Source: Cryomorpha ignava (GTDB lineage Bacteria > Bacteroidota > Bacteroidia > Flavobacteriales_D > Cryomorphaceae). From it: 64,000 nucleotides of DNA. The stretch's first letter is position 1. Each line of letters begins with the position of its first letter. Position numbers and translations under genes: made by a program. Below are positions 1-9,377 of this stretch, in pieces. The notes under the pieces are model-generated. The model had not been told where the DNA came from. It made no database searches and saw only the letters and a list, made by a program, of their open reading frames with translations. The stretch is taken from NCBI RefSeq assembly GCF_010686655.1, contig NZ_JAAGVY010000021.1, forward strand, positions 16,058 to 80,057, read 5' to 3'.

Positions 1-573
1 AGTCTGAGTAAAATCATTTAGAGTTGTCCAAACCGTTCCGTCAAAGTATTGAAACGAAGCTTTGTCCAATCCGTTATTCCAGGCCACGTACCACAAATCG
101 ACTGTAATAGTCCACTTATCGGTACAATCTATTGTAGGGCTTTCGGCTCTTTTATAGGTATCAGATAAACCTGGAGGAAAAGCAAATCCGTTATATCTCG
201 CCCCGTCGTCCGGATCGTTATTTAGCCTTCCAATATGAAGCGACTGATTATTGAGCACGGGATTTGCAATACATCCTGTGCCACAGGGATTCAAATCTGG
301 GTCAAAACCTCCCGCTGCTGTTGGAGAAACATACCATACGTTTGCAGTTCCGCCGTTTATGCCGTCATTGACCACAGTCCATGAACCACCACTTGTGCTA
401 ACATATCCATTTGCCAGCTGAACTGGAGTATTGCAGTTAATTCCGGTTCCAAAATCTTCTGTCCAAAACTGTTGGGCTTGCAGCTCTGTAATACCTGACA
501 ATCCGATGACTACCAATACGAAAAGTGACTTTATAGGCCACGCTGAATTACTCAATTTATGCACTTTTATCAT
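1..573 (-). CDS. Secreted protein, N-terminal part (runs off window)
   Basis: The first 191 residues of a larger exported protein can be read on the minus strand without a stop up to the window edge. It starts with a typical signal peptide (basic n-region, then SLFVLVVIGLSG, ending near ELQAQ), and the mature part starts QQFWTEDFGTG. The visible part is rich in Gly, Asn, Trp and Cys, as in large adhesin-like or enzyme-carrying exported proteins of Bacteroidota that begin with a jelly-roll domain. The ATG at 573 is preferred because it places the signal peptide near the N-terminus; in-frame ATGs at 636 and 639 would add about 21 residues. The family is not recognised and the C-terminus (possibly a T9SS tail) lies outside. 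Confidence 0.75.
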   Translation of the reverse strand, partial: MIKVHKLSNSAWPIKSLFVLVVIGLSGITELQAQQFWTEDFGTGINCNTPVQLANGYVSTSGGSWTVVNDGINGGTANVWYVSPTAAGGFDPDLNPCGTGCIANPVLNNQSLHIGRLNNDPDDGARYNGFAFPPGLSDTYKRAESPTIDCTDKWTITVDLWYVAWNNGLDKASFQYFDGTVWTTLNDFTQT

Positions 574-876
574 GCTTATCTTAAAATAATCTGTCTTAAT
601 AATTTTGTGAAAATAGTGAAATATCGCAGTATTCATCATATTGGGGGCAAAAATATAACTATACTCTTGGGTTTTTATTAAAAATATGTCTTCAAAAATG
701 CATTAAGTTTCTGGTTAATTCACGCTTAAAAACAAGTTTTTTAAACAGTGCATTGGTAAGAACCTAACATCCAAGATGGACAGCAAATGGTTTGTAGTAA
801 CCCAATTGACGAAATATATACATTATAGATGCCAGCAATACGCTATAAAATGACTGATTTGAGATCAGAAGTCGTC

Positions 877-1175
877 AATTAGAGTCTGTCAATAAAGTAA
901 GGTGGCTGAGCTATAGAGTTCGATTGCCCATACGGGCGCCCTTTGGTTGCAAGGGCGCACGCACATTTGAAAACCAAGTAGTCCCGCTGGGGCGGGATGC
1001 GATGCCTTGAGCAGTGGTTATCGAGCGAAGTCAAGACGAGTCGAAAGGACTGTCATGCCGAAATGGCTTGATCTTCTATTTTCAAGACAAGACTTTAGAC
1101 CAATCCAACGGCATGGTGCAACGCAGATCGAAGATCAAGCCACAGGCATGATATTGGACTTTATAGACAGACACT
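877..1175. repeat. MITE-like repeat, copy A
   Basis: About 299 bp bounded by imperfect terminal inverted repeats: the left end reads TTAGAGTCTGTCAATAAAGT and the right end, on the other strand, reads TTAGTGTCTGTCTATAAAGT. The interior holds a GC-rich hairpin (TCCCGC/GCGGGA near 985-1000) and a segment CCCATACGGGCGCCC near 928 that recurs in copy C. It has no coding capacity. It is directly abutted by copy B. Confidence 0.7.
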
Positions 1176-1328
1176 AATTAGAGTCTGTCAATAGAGTCAG
1201 GTGGCTGGATCATAAAGTTCAATAGCAAGGCGCACGTAGGGTTGAAAATCAAGGAGTCCCGCTGGGGCGGGATGACTGTTTTCAAGACAAGTGCAACGTA
1301 AATAGTGGACTGTATGGACAGACACTAG
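1176..1328. repeat. MITE-like repeat, copy B (short)
   Basis: About 150 bp with the same two ends as copy A and shared interior blocks (AGGTGGCT after the left end, GTCCCGCTGGGGCGGGATG, TTTTCAAGACAAG), so an internally deleted relative in the same orientation. Its right end (ggacagacacta) reaches into the stop codon of the sugar-dehydrogenase-like gene: the TAG at 1327-1325 is part of the element terminus. Confidence 0.7.
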
Positions 1329-2944
1329 TTAATCATGAGTTTTCGTGTGGCAAGCACTTCTCCTTTTCTGTTTTTACAGAAAAGAAAATAGATACCCGGA
1401 TTTAACTTGCTAATATTTATGGGAGAAAAGGTATTGTTTCTTTGTGCACTAAAACCCATAACTTTTTTTCCGTCAACGGTAAAAATATCAATTTGTAGAT
1501 TTTCGGTAAGAGAAGGATCAGTCTCAACTTTTATATTTAATAGTTCTGAAGCTGGATTGGGATAGGCTTTAAAGAATTTGATTGCTTGGTTGTCTTGCAA
1601 GCCTGTGTTGGTTATTAAGATTGCGTTGGAGGTGATTTCGCAACCACTCTCGCTTGTAATTATAACGTAGTACTCTCCATTTTCAGAAAACTCAAGCGTT
1701 TGAGCATTTTCACCTTCTATTAGTTGTCCGTTTAAATACCATGCATACCCGGCACCTGCGAGGTTACTTTTAATGGTATTGAAATTTTCAAAAGAGATGT
1801 GATCGAGCAATGTGCCTGAAGATTCTACGACACGATAAATACTGCCATTACCATTTCTCACAGCATACATTTCGCCCCATACATCGCTACCAAAGGCCAC
1901 AAGTCCTCCTCCCAAACTTTCGCCATAAAAATTCTGCCATTCGTTGTCTTCTTGCCAAATCAACCAATATTCGCCAGAGCACAAATCAGTTAATATATAT
2001 TTTCCAATAATATTTTCGAAGGAGTTTCCTCTATATACTCTACCACCGGTTACCGAGCACCTGCCGCTTGATACCTGGCTATATTCAAATACGGGATCTA
2101 CAAAATCTGTAATTCCGCTGCATTCAGAAAGGTCGTATGTAGAATTTCCTTCGTAGCATCTCCATCCAAAATTAGCACCACCAACGAAGCCTACAGGCAA
2201 AAAGTCAACTTCTTCAACCGCATTTTGACCAACATCGCCAATATATAAATCGCCCGTTGCATCATCAAAAGCAAATTTCCATGGGTTTCTCAATCCGAAT
2301 GCCCAAATTTCATCCAATCCAAAATCATCGAAAGCAAAGGGATTATCATCAGGAATACTATACGAAGTCGTGGCACTCACATCTATTCGCAAAAGCTTAC
2401 CGAGGTAGCTTGTAATATTTTGTGCATAGTTTTCCGGGTCTCCGCCTGCTCCCCCATCACCTGTTGCAATATATAAGTATCCGTCGGGCCCAAATTCAAT
2501 CTGGCCACCATTGTGATTGCTAAATGGCTGATCAAATTCAATTAGCGATTCTTCAGAATCTTCGAGGGCATCATTTTCATTTTCGGGATTTACACTAAAC
2601 CGCGATATGCGGGTTTTCAATTGTCCACCTTCAGTAAATGTATAATTTACATAAAACTTGCCAGATGTGCAGTAATCCGGAGCAAATGCCAATCCTAAGA
2701 GGCCCTTCTCCCCGCCGGAATTAACCTGAGATGAGATATCTAAGAATGGAGTAGCCTCTTTGGTACCATCGGTATAAAGAATATTAATCCTACCAACCTG
2801 TTCTACTACAAATAGTCTTTCATCGCCGGCATTTACAATTTCAGCCGGATTCTGATATCCGTCTGCGACTAATTCAAGTTCTAAATTGTATTGGCTGAAA
2901 GCCAATGAAGGCAATAAAAGAAGAAGAATAAAAATTATTTTCAT
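1325..2944 (-). CDS. Secreted glucose/sorbosone dehydrogenase-like protein with T9SS type A tail
   Basis: 539 residues. A signal peptide (1-18, ending AFSQ) is followed by a six-bladed propeller of the GSDH/PQQ-dependent sugar dehydrogenase family (about 20-375). Family landmarks are NHNGG at 143-147 followed by FGPDGYLYIATGDGG, the LRNPWKF segment near 218, and GDLYIGDVGQ at 231-240. An Ig/PKD-like stretch follows (about 385-445), then a T9SS type A sorting domain (KAYPNPASE from 459, ending KLMIN), which predicts export by type IX secretion and surface anchoring or release. Oxidation of sugars or related alcohols with PQQ is the family role; the substrate is unknown, and many Bacteroidota members may not be true glucose dehydrogenases. 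It is a tandem paralogue of the next gene. Its TAG stop lies inside a repeat terminus. Confidence 0.88.
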   Translation of the reverse strand: MKIIFILLLLLPSLAFSQYNLELELVADGYQNPAEIVNAGDERLFVVEQVGRINILYTDGTKEATPFLDISSQVNSGGEKGLLGLAFAPDYCTSGKFYVNYTFTEGGQLKTRISRFSVNPENENDALEDSEESLIEFDQPFSNHNGGQIEFGPDGYLYIATGDGGAGGDPENYAQNITSYLGKLLRIDVSATTSYSIPDDNPFAFDDFGLDEIWAFGLRNPWKFAFDDATGDLYIGDVGQNAVEEVDFLPVGFVGGANFGWRCYEGNSTYDLSECSGITDFVDPVFEYSQVSSGRCSVTGGRVYRGNSFENIIGKYILTDLCSGEYWLIWQEDNEWQNFYGESLGGGLVAFGSDVWGEMYAVRNGNGSIYRVVESSGTLLDHISFENFNTIKSNLAGAGYAWYLNGQLIEGENAQTLEFSENGEYYVIITSESGCEITSNAILITNTGLQDNQAIKFFKAYPNPASELLNIKVETDPSLTENLQIDIFTVDGKKVMGFSAQRNNTFSPINISKLNPGIYFLFCKNRKGEVLATRKLMIN

Positions 2945-3006
2945 TTTAAGAAGGGGTTTTAGAGTTACTACTTGGGGTTCAAATATAGCGACATTTACAG
3001 GTTAAA

Positions 3007-4584
3007 CTAGTCCAGAGGAGGATTATCGCCAGCCACACCAAATGATGCACCGAATAATGAGATATCCAAAATATTTACCGACCCATCGCAATTCAAGTCT
3101 GCCAGTAAATTATAGTCTTCATCTTCACTAGTTTTGGCGAAGGATAAATTTATCAGTGATAGATCGTTAATATTAATAAGGTTATCGCCATTTAAATCGC
3201 CGGGTATGATCGCTAAAAAGCTAAATTCCGTATTCGCAGTTACTGTTTGAATACCGAGTGTTTTAGTAAGATATCCATTCACTTTCAAGAAAACATCAAA
3301 AACACCAAGAGGAGCGCCAATAATTTGGAATTGACCCAATGAATCAATAATTGCATCATATTGATATGCCAACAGCGTTGTTGCCGGTTGGTAAAAGTTC
3401 ACAACAGCAGCTCTGTTAGCACAAGCCGAAAGCCATGTTACCGAAGCATCAATTTCTATTTCTGCCGAAGCATCTATAACTTTGTGAATAGTTCCATTTG
3501 AAGTCTTTACCGCATACATCTCGCCCCACATATCTTCACCAAAAGCCACAATTTGAGTGGAAAGAAGACCACCTTCAAAACTTTGCCATACACCATCTTC
3601 CTGCCAAAGCAGCCAGTAATTGCCGGAGCAAAAATCTGTAAGTATGTACTTGCCTACAAGATTAGGAAAAGCGTTACCCCGATAAACTCTTCCACCTGTA
3701 ATGGAGCAACCATCACTATGGCTGTATTCAAAAACTGGGTCTGTTACAACAATACTATCATTACATTGCGGAGATTGATAAGGTTGAGTTCCCTCATAGC
3801 ATCGCCAACCATAATTGGCACCACCGGGAGCACCGGCAGGTTGGAAATCTACTTCTTCAATTGCGCTTTGACCTACATCGCCAATATATAGATCACCTGT
3901 TTCTGCATCAAAGGCAAACTTCCAGGGGTTACGCAATCCGTAAGCCCAAATTTCATTCAAACCAAAATCATCATTCACAAAAGGATTATCACTTGGAATA
4001 CTGTAAGGTGTTGTGCTCACGTTTATTCGCAAAAGCTTTCCCAAAAATGTCATTTTATTCTGACCGTTATTAAAGGGATCTCCCCCACTTCCGCCATCGC
4101 CTGTGGCGATATACAAGTACCCATCGGGACCAAATTCTACCTGTCCTCCGTTGTGATTTCCAAATGGTTGATAAAACTCCAATAGGGATTCTTCAGAGTC
4201 GGCGTTGGCAAGATTTTCATTATCAAGGTCAACGCTAAATCTTGAGATACGCGTAAAAAGGCTGTCGTTTGCGGTAAAAGTATAATTGACATAGAATTTT
4301 CCGGATGTCGAATAATCCGGAGCAAAAGCCAAGCCCAAAAGTCCCTTTTCACCGCCGGAATTGACATTTGAGGTAATGTCTAAGAATGGTGTTGATTCCT
4401 GAACGCCATCAGTGTAAAGAATTTTAATTTTCCCGCTTTTTTCAACTACAAAGAGCCTTGAGTCTCCGGAGTTGACGATTTCTGTGGGTTGATTATAGCC
4501 GCCGGCAAGCAACTCCAAATCAATATCGTATTGGCCAAAAGCCAATGAAGGCAAAAAACCTAAAAGTATTAACATTTTTTTCAT
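3007..4584 (-). CDS. Secreted glucose/sorbosone dehydrogenase-like protein with dockerin-like tail
   Basis: 525 residues with a signal peptide (1-18, ending AFGQ) and the same propeller as the downstream paralogue, with long stretches of near identity (for example the NHNGG motif followed by FGPDGYLYIATGDGGSGGDP). After the propeller comes a short beta-rich linker with a carboxypeptidase-regulatory-like flavour. Residues 461-525 form two EF-hand-like calcium loops typical of type I dockerin repeats (DLNGDNLININDLSLI and DLNCDGSVNILDISLF). There is no T9SS tail. The 62-bp gap to the next gene suggests co-transcription, and it diverges from prfC. Family activity is PQQ-dependent oxidation of a sugar; the different C-terminus implies a different attachment or secretion route from its sister. 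Confidence 0.87.
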   Translation of the reverse strand: MKKMLILLGFLPSLAFGQYDIDLELLAGGYNQPTEIVNSGDSRLFVVEKSGKIKILYTDGVQESTPFLDITSNVNSGGEKGLLGLAFAPDYSTSGKFYVNYTFTANDSLFTRISRFSVDLDNENLANADSEESLLEFYQPFGNHNGGQVEFGPDGYLYIATGDGGSGGDPFNNGQNKMTFLGKLLRINVSTTPYSIPSDNPFVNDDFGLNEIWAYGLRNPWKFAFDAETGDLYIGDVGQSAIEEVDFQPAGAPGGANYGWRCYEGTQPYQSPQCNDSIVVTDPVFEYSHSDGCSITGGRVYRGNAFPNLVGKYILTDFCSGNYWLLWQEDGVWQSFEGGLLSTQIVAFGEDMWGEMYAVKTSNGTIHKVIDASAEIEIDASVTWLSACANRAAVVNFYQPATTLLAYQYDAIIDSLGQFQIIGAPLGVFDVFLKVNGYLTKTLGIQTVTANTEFSFLAIIPGDLNGDNLININDLSLINLSFAKTSEDEDYNLLADLNCDGSVNILDISLFGASFGVAGDNPPLD

Positions 4585-4647
4585 GGTGCCAAGGTATTAG
4601 TTGCGTTATTTCTTGTTAGAACAATTACAACGACATTTAAGTTTATG

Positions 4648-4655
4648 TACTTTTG
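4648..4655 (+). promoter_or_regulatory. Bacteroidota-type -7 element upstream of prfC
   Basis: TACTTTTG matches the TAnnTTTG consensus of the primary sigma factor of Bacteroidota and lies 22 bp ahead of the prfC ATG in the divergent intergenic region. No clear TTG -33 partner is seen. Confidence 0.45.
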
Positions 4656-4677
4656 CAAATTCAAAATAACATCTTGA

Positions 4678-6279
4678 ATGAAGCTTAGCGAAGCAATTAA
4701 TAGCCGTAAAACATTTGCCATTATCAGCCACCCTGATGCCGGGAAGACCACTCTTACCGAGAAATTTCTACTTTTTGGGGGTGCAATTCAAACGGCGGGT
4801 GCCGTAAAATCGAACAAAATTAAAAAAACTGCCACTTCCGATTTTATGGAAATAGAGCGTCAAAGAGGAATTTCTGTAGCCACGTCGGTCATGGGATTTA
4901 TGTATGACGGCATGCAGGTAAATATTCTTGATACTCCCGGTCACAAAGATTTTGCTGAAGATACTTACCGCACGCTTACTGCCGTAGATAGTGTAATACT
5001 GGTTATAGACTGTGTAAAAGGTGTAGAGGAACAAACGGAAAGACTGATGGAAGTTTGTCGCATGCGCAAAACGCCTGTTATCATTTTTGTCAATAAAATG
5101 GACCGAGATGGGAAAGATGCTTTTGATTTGCTCGATGAGTTGGAATCAAAACTTAGCATTCGCACCCGGCCATTGAGCTGGCCGATTGGTATTGGACCCA
5201 CATTTCAAGGAGTTTACAATATTTTTAATAGCCAACTTAAACTTTTTGCACCCAATAAAACGAAGGTTGAAGCCGATACTGTGGATATTGCCGATTTAAA
5301 CGATCCGCAATTGGCTGAAGTGATAGGAAATGAACCGGCAGACACCCTTCGCGAAGATTTGGAAATGGTGGAGGCTATTTATGAACCGTTTGATCGCAAG
5401 TCTTATTTAAATGCAGAAATTGCTCCGGTATTTTTTGGCAGTGCCCTGAATAATTTTGGAATCAAAGAATTGCTCGAAACGTTTATCGACATTGCGCCTG
5501 TGCCCCAAGCGCGCGATACAGATGTGCGAAAAGTAGAGCCATTGGAAAAAACATTTACAGGTTTTGTTTTTAAAATACATGCCAATTTAGACCCAAAACA
5601 CCGCGACAGGATTGCATTCCTACGGGTTTGTTCCGGCAAGTTTGAGCGCAACCAGTTTTTTCACCATGTACGGCTTGACAAAAAAATTAAATTTTCGAAT
5701 CCCTCGAGTTTTATGGCGAGCGAGAAAAGCACTATTGAAGAGGCATATCCCGGCGATGTAGTGGGACTATACGATACCGGAACCTTTAAAATTGGCGATA
5801 CCCTGACCGAAGGGGAAGAGATGCAGTTTAAAGGCATACCGAGTTTTTCGCCAGAAATATTTAAGGAATTGGAAAACCTGGATCCAATGAAAACAAAGCA
5901 GCTAGAAAAAGGAATCAGGCAGCTTACCGACGAAGGTGTAGCCCAGCTATTTATTCAGGAGCTGCTCGGTAATAAAAAGATTATTGGTACCGTTGGCGAA
6001 CTTCAGTTTGATGTAATTCAATATCGCCTTGAGCATGAATATGGTGCAAAATGTCAATTTAGAGCGCTGAAATACCACAAAGCCTGTTGGATAACCAGCG
6101 ACAACGAAGCGAAGCTCAATGAGTTTATCCGAATAAAAACTACTGATATGGCAAAGGATAAAGATAATAACTGGGTTTATCTGGCACCGAGCGAATGGAT
6201 ATTGAGACTGGAGCAACAAAATTTTCCGGAATTAACCTTTCACACTACCAGCGAATTTAAACACGAAATTGTAGCATAA
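4678..6279 (+). CDS. prfC: Peptide chain release factor 3
   Basis: 533 residues, the usual length for RF3, a translational GTPase that recycles RF1/RF2 from the ribosome after termination. All G motifs are visible: P-loop HPDAGKTT (18-25), switch I region with RGISVATSV (63-71), DTPGH (85-89) and NKMD (139-142). Domain II follows, and the C-terminal RF3 domain carries [13 protein letters not shown]. The ATG at 4678 gives the canonical N-terminus ahead of the P-loop. It is divergent from the sugar dehydrogenase pair and 29 bp upstream of the TlpA-like gene, which may be co-transcribed. It is intact and ordinary. Confidence 0.97.
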   Translation: MKLSEAINSRKTFAIISHPDAGKTTLTEKFLLFGGAIQTAGAVKSNKIKKTATSDFMEIERQRGISVATSVMGFMYDGMQVNILDTPGHKDFAEDTYRTLTAVDSVILVIDCVKGVEEQTERLMEVCRMRKTPVIIFVNKMDRDGKDAFDLLDELESKLSIRTRPLSWPIGIGPTFQGVYNIFNSQLKLFAPNKTKVEADTVDIADLNDPQLAEVIGNEPADTLREDLEMVEAIYEPFDRKSYLNAEIAPVFFGSALNNFGIKELLETFIDIAPVPQARDTDVRKVEPLEKTFTGFVFKIHANLDPKHRDRIAFLRVCSGKFERNQFFHHVRLDKKIKFSNPSSFMASEKSTIEEAYPGDVVGLYDTGTFKIGDTLTEGEEMQFKGIPSFSPEIFKELENLDPMKTKQLEKGIRQLTDEGVAQLFIQELLGNKKIIGTVGELQFDVIQYRLEHEYGAKCQFRALKYHKACWITSDNEAKLNEFIRIKTTDMAKDKDNNWVYLAPSEWILRLEQQNFPELTFHTTSEFKHEIVA

Positions 6280-6308
6280 TTCTTGATTTAGAGAACTAAA
6301 CAATATAC

Positions 6309-7760
6309 TTGATGAAACGCATAATTCTATTATCAATTGGTCTAATTTCAATCACACCCCTTTTTGCGCAAACCAATCCTTACAAATTTCAAGTAGAAAA
6401 TGTAAAGGATACGGTGGTATATTTAGCAAACTATTACGGAGATAAACTTTACTATTCTGACACGGCCTACACAGATGTAAATGGCAATTTTTCGTTTAAA
6501 GCTATACCAGAAAATAATCAGGGAAAATACGCTGTAGTGATACCAGGCCCAAAATATTTTGATATTATTATTGCTGATAATGAAGAGATCAATATAAAAA
6601 CCGACACGACTGATTTGATTAACAACATAACTGTACTCAAATCGCAGAACAATAAAGTGATGTATGAGTACATGCACTTTTTAACCGAGCGTCGTGGGGA
6701 ACGTGAAAAGTTGGTGAGCAGCTTAGAAGAAAATGAAGGCAATGAAGAAGCTCAAAAAGCTATTAAAGACGAGTATAGCGTTTTAAACGATCAGGTAATA
6801 GCTTATCAAAAGAAGACCGCTTCCGATAATCAGCCTCTTTTTGTGGCGAAGGAAATTATGATGTCAGTAGATCCTGAAGTTCCAAAAGAGCTGCAAGCAG
6901 ATCAATCATCGGGTTATTTCTATTTTAAAGACCACTATTTTGACAATATCAATCTAAAAGATGATAGAATTGTGCGCACTTCCATCTTTCACAATAAGCT
7001 AGACAATTATCTGAATAAAACACTAATTCAAAATCCGGATTCAATAGTTGCATCGGTAGATAAGCTAATTTCGAAATTAGATCGTGGATCGGAAGTTTTT
7101 AAATATGTGGTTCATTATACCACTTACAATTTTGAAACATCGAAGATAATGGGGATGGATAAAGTGTTTGTTCACATGGTTGATACCTATTATAAGGATG
7201 ATATCGCTTTTTGGATGGACACCGATAAGATAAAAAAGATTCAGGAAAAAGCCGATGAAAAGCGAAATACGCTGATTGGGATGGCTGCACCCGAACTCAT
7301 ATTAATGGATACTTCGGGAACCTGGATAAGCACTTATAAAGATGTGAATACTAAATATACGCTCCTATTCTTTTACGATCCGGACTGCGGGCATTGCAAA
7401 AAAGAAACTCCGAAGCTTGTGGAATTTTATAAAACCCATTCGCCAAAGAATATCACTGTATTTGCTGTGAGTTCTAACCACGATGAAAAGTGGAAGAAGT
7501 TTATCCAAAAGAATGAAATGGCCTTTTATAATGTGAGCATTCCAGCGCAGGCTTATTCTGATGCTGAATATGCTACCAGGCTTATTACCTCTGGTACAAC
7601 AACATACAAGAGTCTTAAATATCAGGAAACATTTGATGTTGTTACCACTCCAAAGATTTTATTATTGGACGAGAATCATGTTATTGTTGCGAAGGATATT
7701 GGTGTTGAGCAAGTTGAGGGGTTTATTACAAGGTTTGAAGAGTCGCTCAGTGCGCAATAG
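6309..7760 (+). CDS. TlpA-like thiol:disulfide oxidoreductase with DUF4369/DUF5106-like N-terminal part
   Basis: 483 residues. A signal peptide (about 1-21, ending LFAQ) is followed by a beta-rich DUF4369-like domain (about 25-110), an alpha-helical DUF5106-like middle (about 115-320), and a C-terminal thioredoxin fold (about 325-480). The redox motif FYDPDCGHCKKE has its two cysteines at 360 and 363. Proteins of this layout sit in the periplasm of Bacteroidota and reduce or shuffle disulfides of exported proteins, or serve cytochrome maturation; the partner is unknown. It lies close behind prfC on the same strand. The stop is followed at once by a 7-bp tandem array. Confidence 0.9.
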   Translation: MMKRIILLSIGLISITPLFAQTNPYKFQVENVKDTVVYLANYYGDKLYYSDTAYTDVNGNFSFKAIPENNQGKYAVVIPGPKYFDIIIADNEEINIKTDTTDLINNITVLKSQNNKVMYEYMHFLTERRGEREKLVSSLEENEGNEEAQKAIKDEYSVLNDQVIAYQKKTASDNQPLFVAKEIMMSVDPEVPKELQADQSSGYFYFKDHYFDNINLKDDRIVRTSIFHNKLDNYLNKTLIQNPDSIVASVDKLISKLDRGSEVFKYVVHYTTYNFETSKIMGMDKVFVHMVDTYYKDDIAFWMDTDKIKKIQEKADEKRNTLIGMAAPELILMDTSGTWISTYKDVNTKYTLLFFYDPDCGHCKKETPKLVEFYKTHSPKNITVFAVSSNHDEKWKKFIQKNEMAFYNVSIPAQAYSDAEYATRLITSGTTTYKSLKYQETFDVVTTPKILLLDENHVIVAKDIGVEQVEGFITRFEESLSAQ

Positions 7761-7762
7761 GT

Positions 7763-7817
7763 TTTTAGCTTTTAGCTGTTAGCTTTTAGCTTTAAGCCTT
7801 AAGCTGCAAGGTTTAAG
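7763..7817 (+). repeat. Degenerate heptamer array after the TlpA-like gene
   Basis: Consecutive 7-bp units read TTTTAGC, TTTTAGC, TGTTAGC, TTTTAGC, TTTAAGC, CTTAAGC, TGCAAGG, TTTAAGT, holding strict 7-bp phase although the sequence drifts. It begins 2 bp after the stop codon. Confidence 0.75.
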
Positions 7818-7940
7818 TGTGAGGTTTCATTATTGGAAGTATTTATTGCAAGGTGATTCTGAAATTTTAAGTTGCTGTACATCAATGCTTTCTCGCGCGC
7901 AACCCCTAAAGGGCGCCACCGCACACATCATCCGAATTGA

Positions 7941-8274
7941 TTAATTTTATATGCGTATCAGGAACTTTACCAGTTGGCTTCTTAAACTAAAGATTTATGC
8001 CTAAAGTGATTTAGCTTGATTCATTAGAAGTTTATTATTTTGGTATTTCCCTACAAAATATTAGGTCACACAAAACAGCGAAGCTGTTAAAAGCCTGTAG
8101 GGCTGATATTTAATAGCCCAGGGTGTAGTGAAACGAAACCCTGGGTCATGATTTGGATGAATTTAGGTCTTGGCGGCATTTTTGCTTTTTTTTTGCAAAA
8201 ATGATGACAAGACCGGTTAATATAAGTTGGGGATATAGTTTACTGGTAAAGTCGCCGATACGCATTTAATTTTA
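7941..8274. repeat. Structured ~335-bp intergenic element with terminal inverted repeats
   Basis: The ends are inverted relative to each other: CTGGTAAAGT....GATACGCAT occurs at 8243-8265 on the plus strand and, as its complement, at 7952-7973. Inside are three hairpins: AACAGCGAAGCTGTT (8074-8088), CCCAGGGT/ACCCTGGG (8117-8145) and GGTCTTG..ATTTTTGC/GCAAAAAT..CAAGACC (8166-8214). The CCCAGGG hairpin block, with its AATAGC flank, resembles intergenic palindromes known to be dispersed in Bacteroidota genomes. No ORF is inside. It looks like a non-autonomous mobile element or a REP-like cluster. Confidence 0.6.
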
Positions 8275-8465
8275 TTCCTTAAAAAGCTTTTTTATGCATC
8301 CCTACATTAAGGCTTTTCAAGGAGCGATATTGCGTTGTATTGAGTGGTTATTGAGCTTGTCGAAATGCGGAGTCAAAATGTGTGCGGCAGAAGCTCACAT
8401 TCAGAACATTCTGTGATTAGCCAAAAATCATAAAAGTCTACCCCCATAATTTATTTACAGGTTTC

Positions 8466-9374
8466 TCAAAAATAAATCTTACAATCAGGTAGTTCAGCCT
8501 TGATTCGTTCTTTTTCGCTTTCACTAAAATGATTGTCTACCGCAATAAGCGTTCTCAGTTCTTTTAAATTGCATATGTCTTCGGGTAGACTCACCAGTTT
8601 ATTCCCACTGATTATTAGCATTTTCAATTTTTTAAGTTTGCAAAGTTCTTCCGGAACGTTTTCAAGCTCATTGTTGGATAAAATAAGCGTTTCCAGTTTC
8701 TTATATTTGCCAATACTCCCCGATAATTGTCTAAGTTGATTGTTCTCTAAGTTAAGCCCTGTTAGACTCTTAACCGGAGGCAGGTTGAATTCCTTAAATT
8801 GATTGCTTCCAATATTCAGTGTTTTGAGATTCCTTAGGTTTGATAGCGAAAATGGAAGACTGCTTAAATGGTTATTTTGCACTTCAAGAACCTCAAGATT
8901 AGAACACTCACCAATTTGTGGAAATATACTCGTCAAGTAATTTGATGACATGTGCAGATATTTCAAATTCTCCATATTGCCAAATGCGGGGGGCAATTGC
9001 TTGATCTGATTCATAGCCAGATCCAGCTTTTCGAGTTTTTTGAGGCTGGCAATATTGGCAGGGATATACGTAAGCGCATTTTCACTTAAATTGAGAATTT
9101 CAAGATTCTGCATTTCGAAAATCGATGGATCCCAAAATTCAAAATTATTCTTCATCAAGTTGAGGAAAGTCAGGTTTTCAAGATTGGTAATATCCTTATC
9201 TATTGAGAAGATTCCCTGCTGTCGCAAATTGAGAACCTTCGCCTCTGTATCTTTTCCCAAAGCATCTTGCACGCTATAGTACACGGGCTCTTTGATGGGA
9301 TTTGCAAACTGAGAAACAGCATATGTTGAAACAGAAACTGAAACAAATGCGAGTAAATAACGAAGTGATTTCAT
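8466..9374 (-). CDS. Exported leucine-rich repeat protein
   Basis: 302 residues. A signal peptide (about 1-22, ending AVSQ) is followed by about ten leucine-rich repeats of roughly 23 residues with the LxxLxLxxNxLxxLP pattern (for example LEKLDLAMNQIKQLP, LETLILSNNELENVP), spanning about 60-290 and closing with KAELPDCKIYF. LRR solenoids bind proteins or other ligands; no catalytic domain is attached, so the role is a binding or scaffold function in the periplasm or on the surface. Only 3 bp separate it from the upstream peroxidase gene, so the two are almost certainly one transcript. No T9SS tail is present. Confidence 0.87.
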   Translation of the reverse strand: MKSLRYLLAFVSVSVSTYAVSQFANPIKEPVYYSVQDALGKDTEAKVLNLRQQGIFSIDKDITNLENLTFLNLMKNNFEFWDPSIFEMQNLEILNLSENALTYIPANIASLKKLEKLDLAMNQIKQLPPAFGNMENLKYLHMSSNYLTSIFPQIGECSNLEVLEVQNNHLSSLPFSLSNLRNLKTLNIGSNQFKEFNLPPVKSLTGLNLENNQLRQLSGSIGKYKKLETLILSNNELENVPEELCKLKKLKMLIISGNKLVSLPEDICNLKELRTLIAVDNHFSESEKERIKAELPDCKIYF

Positions 9375-9377
9375 AAT

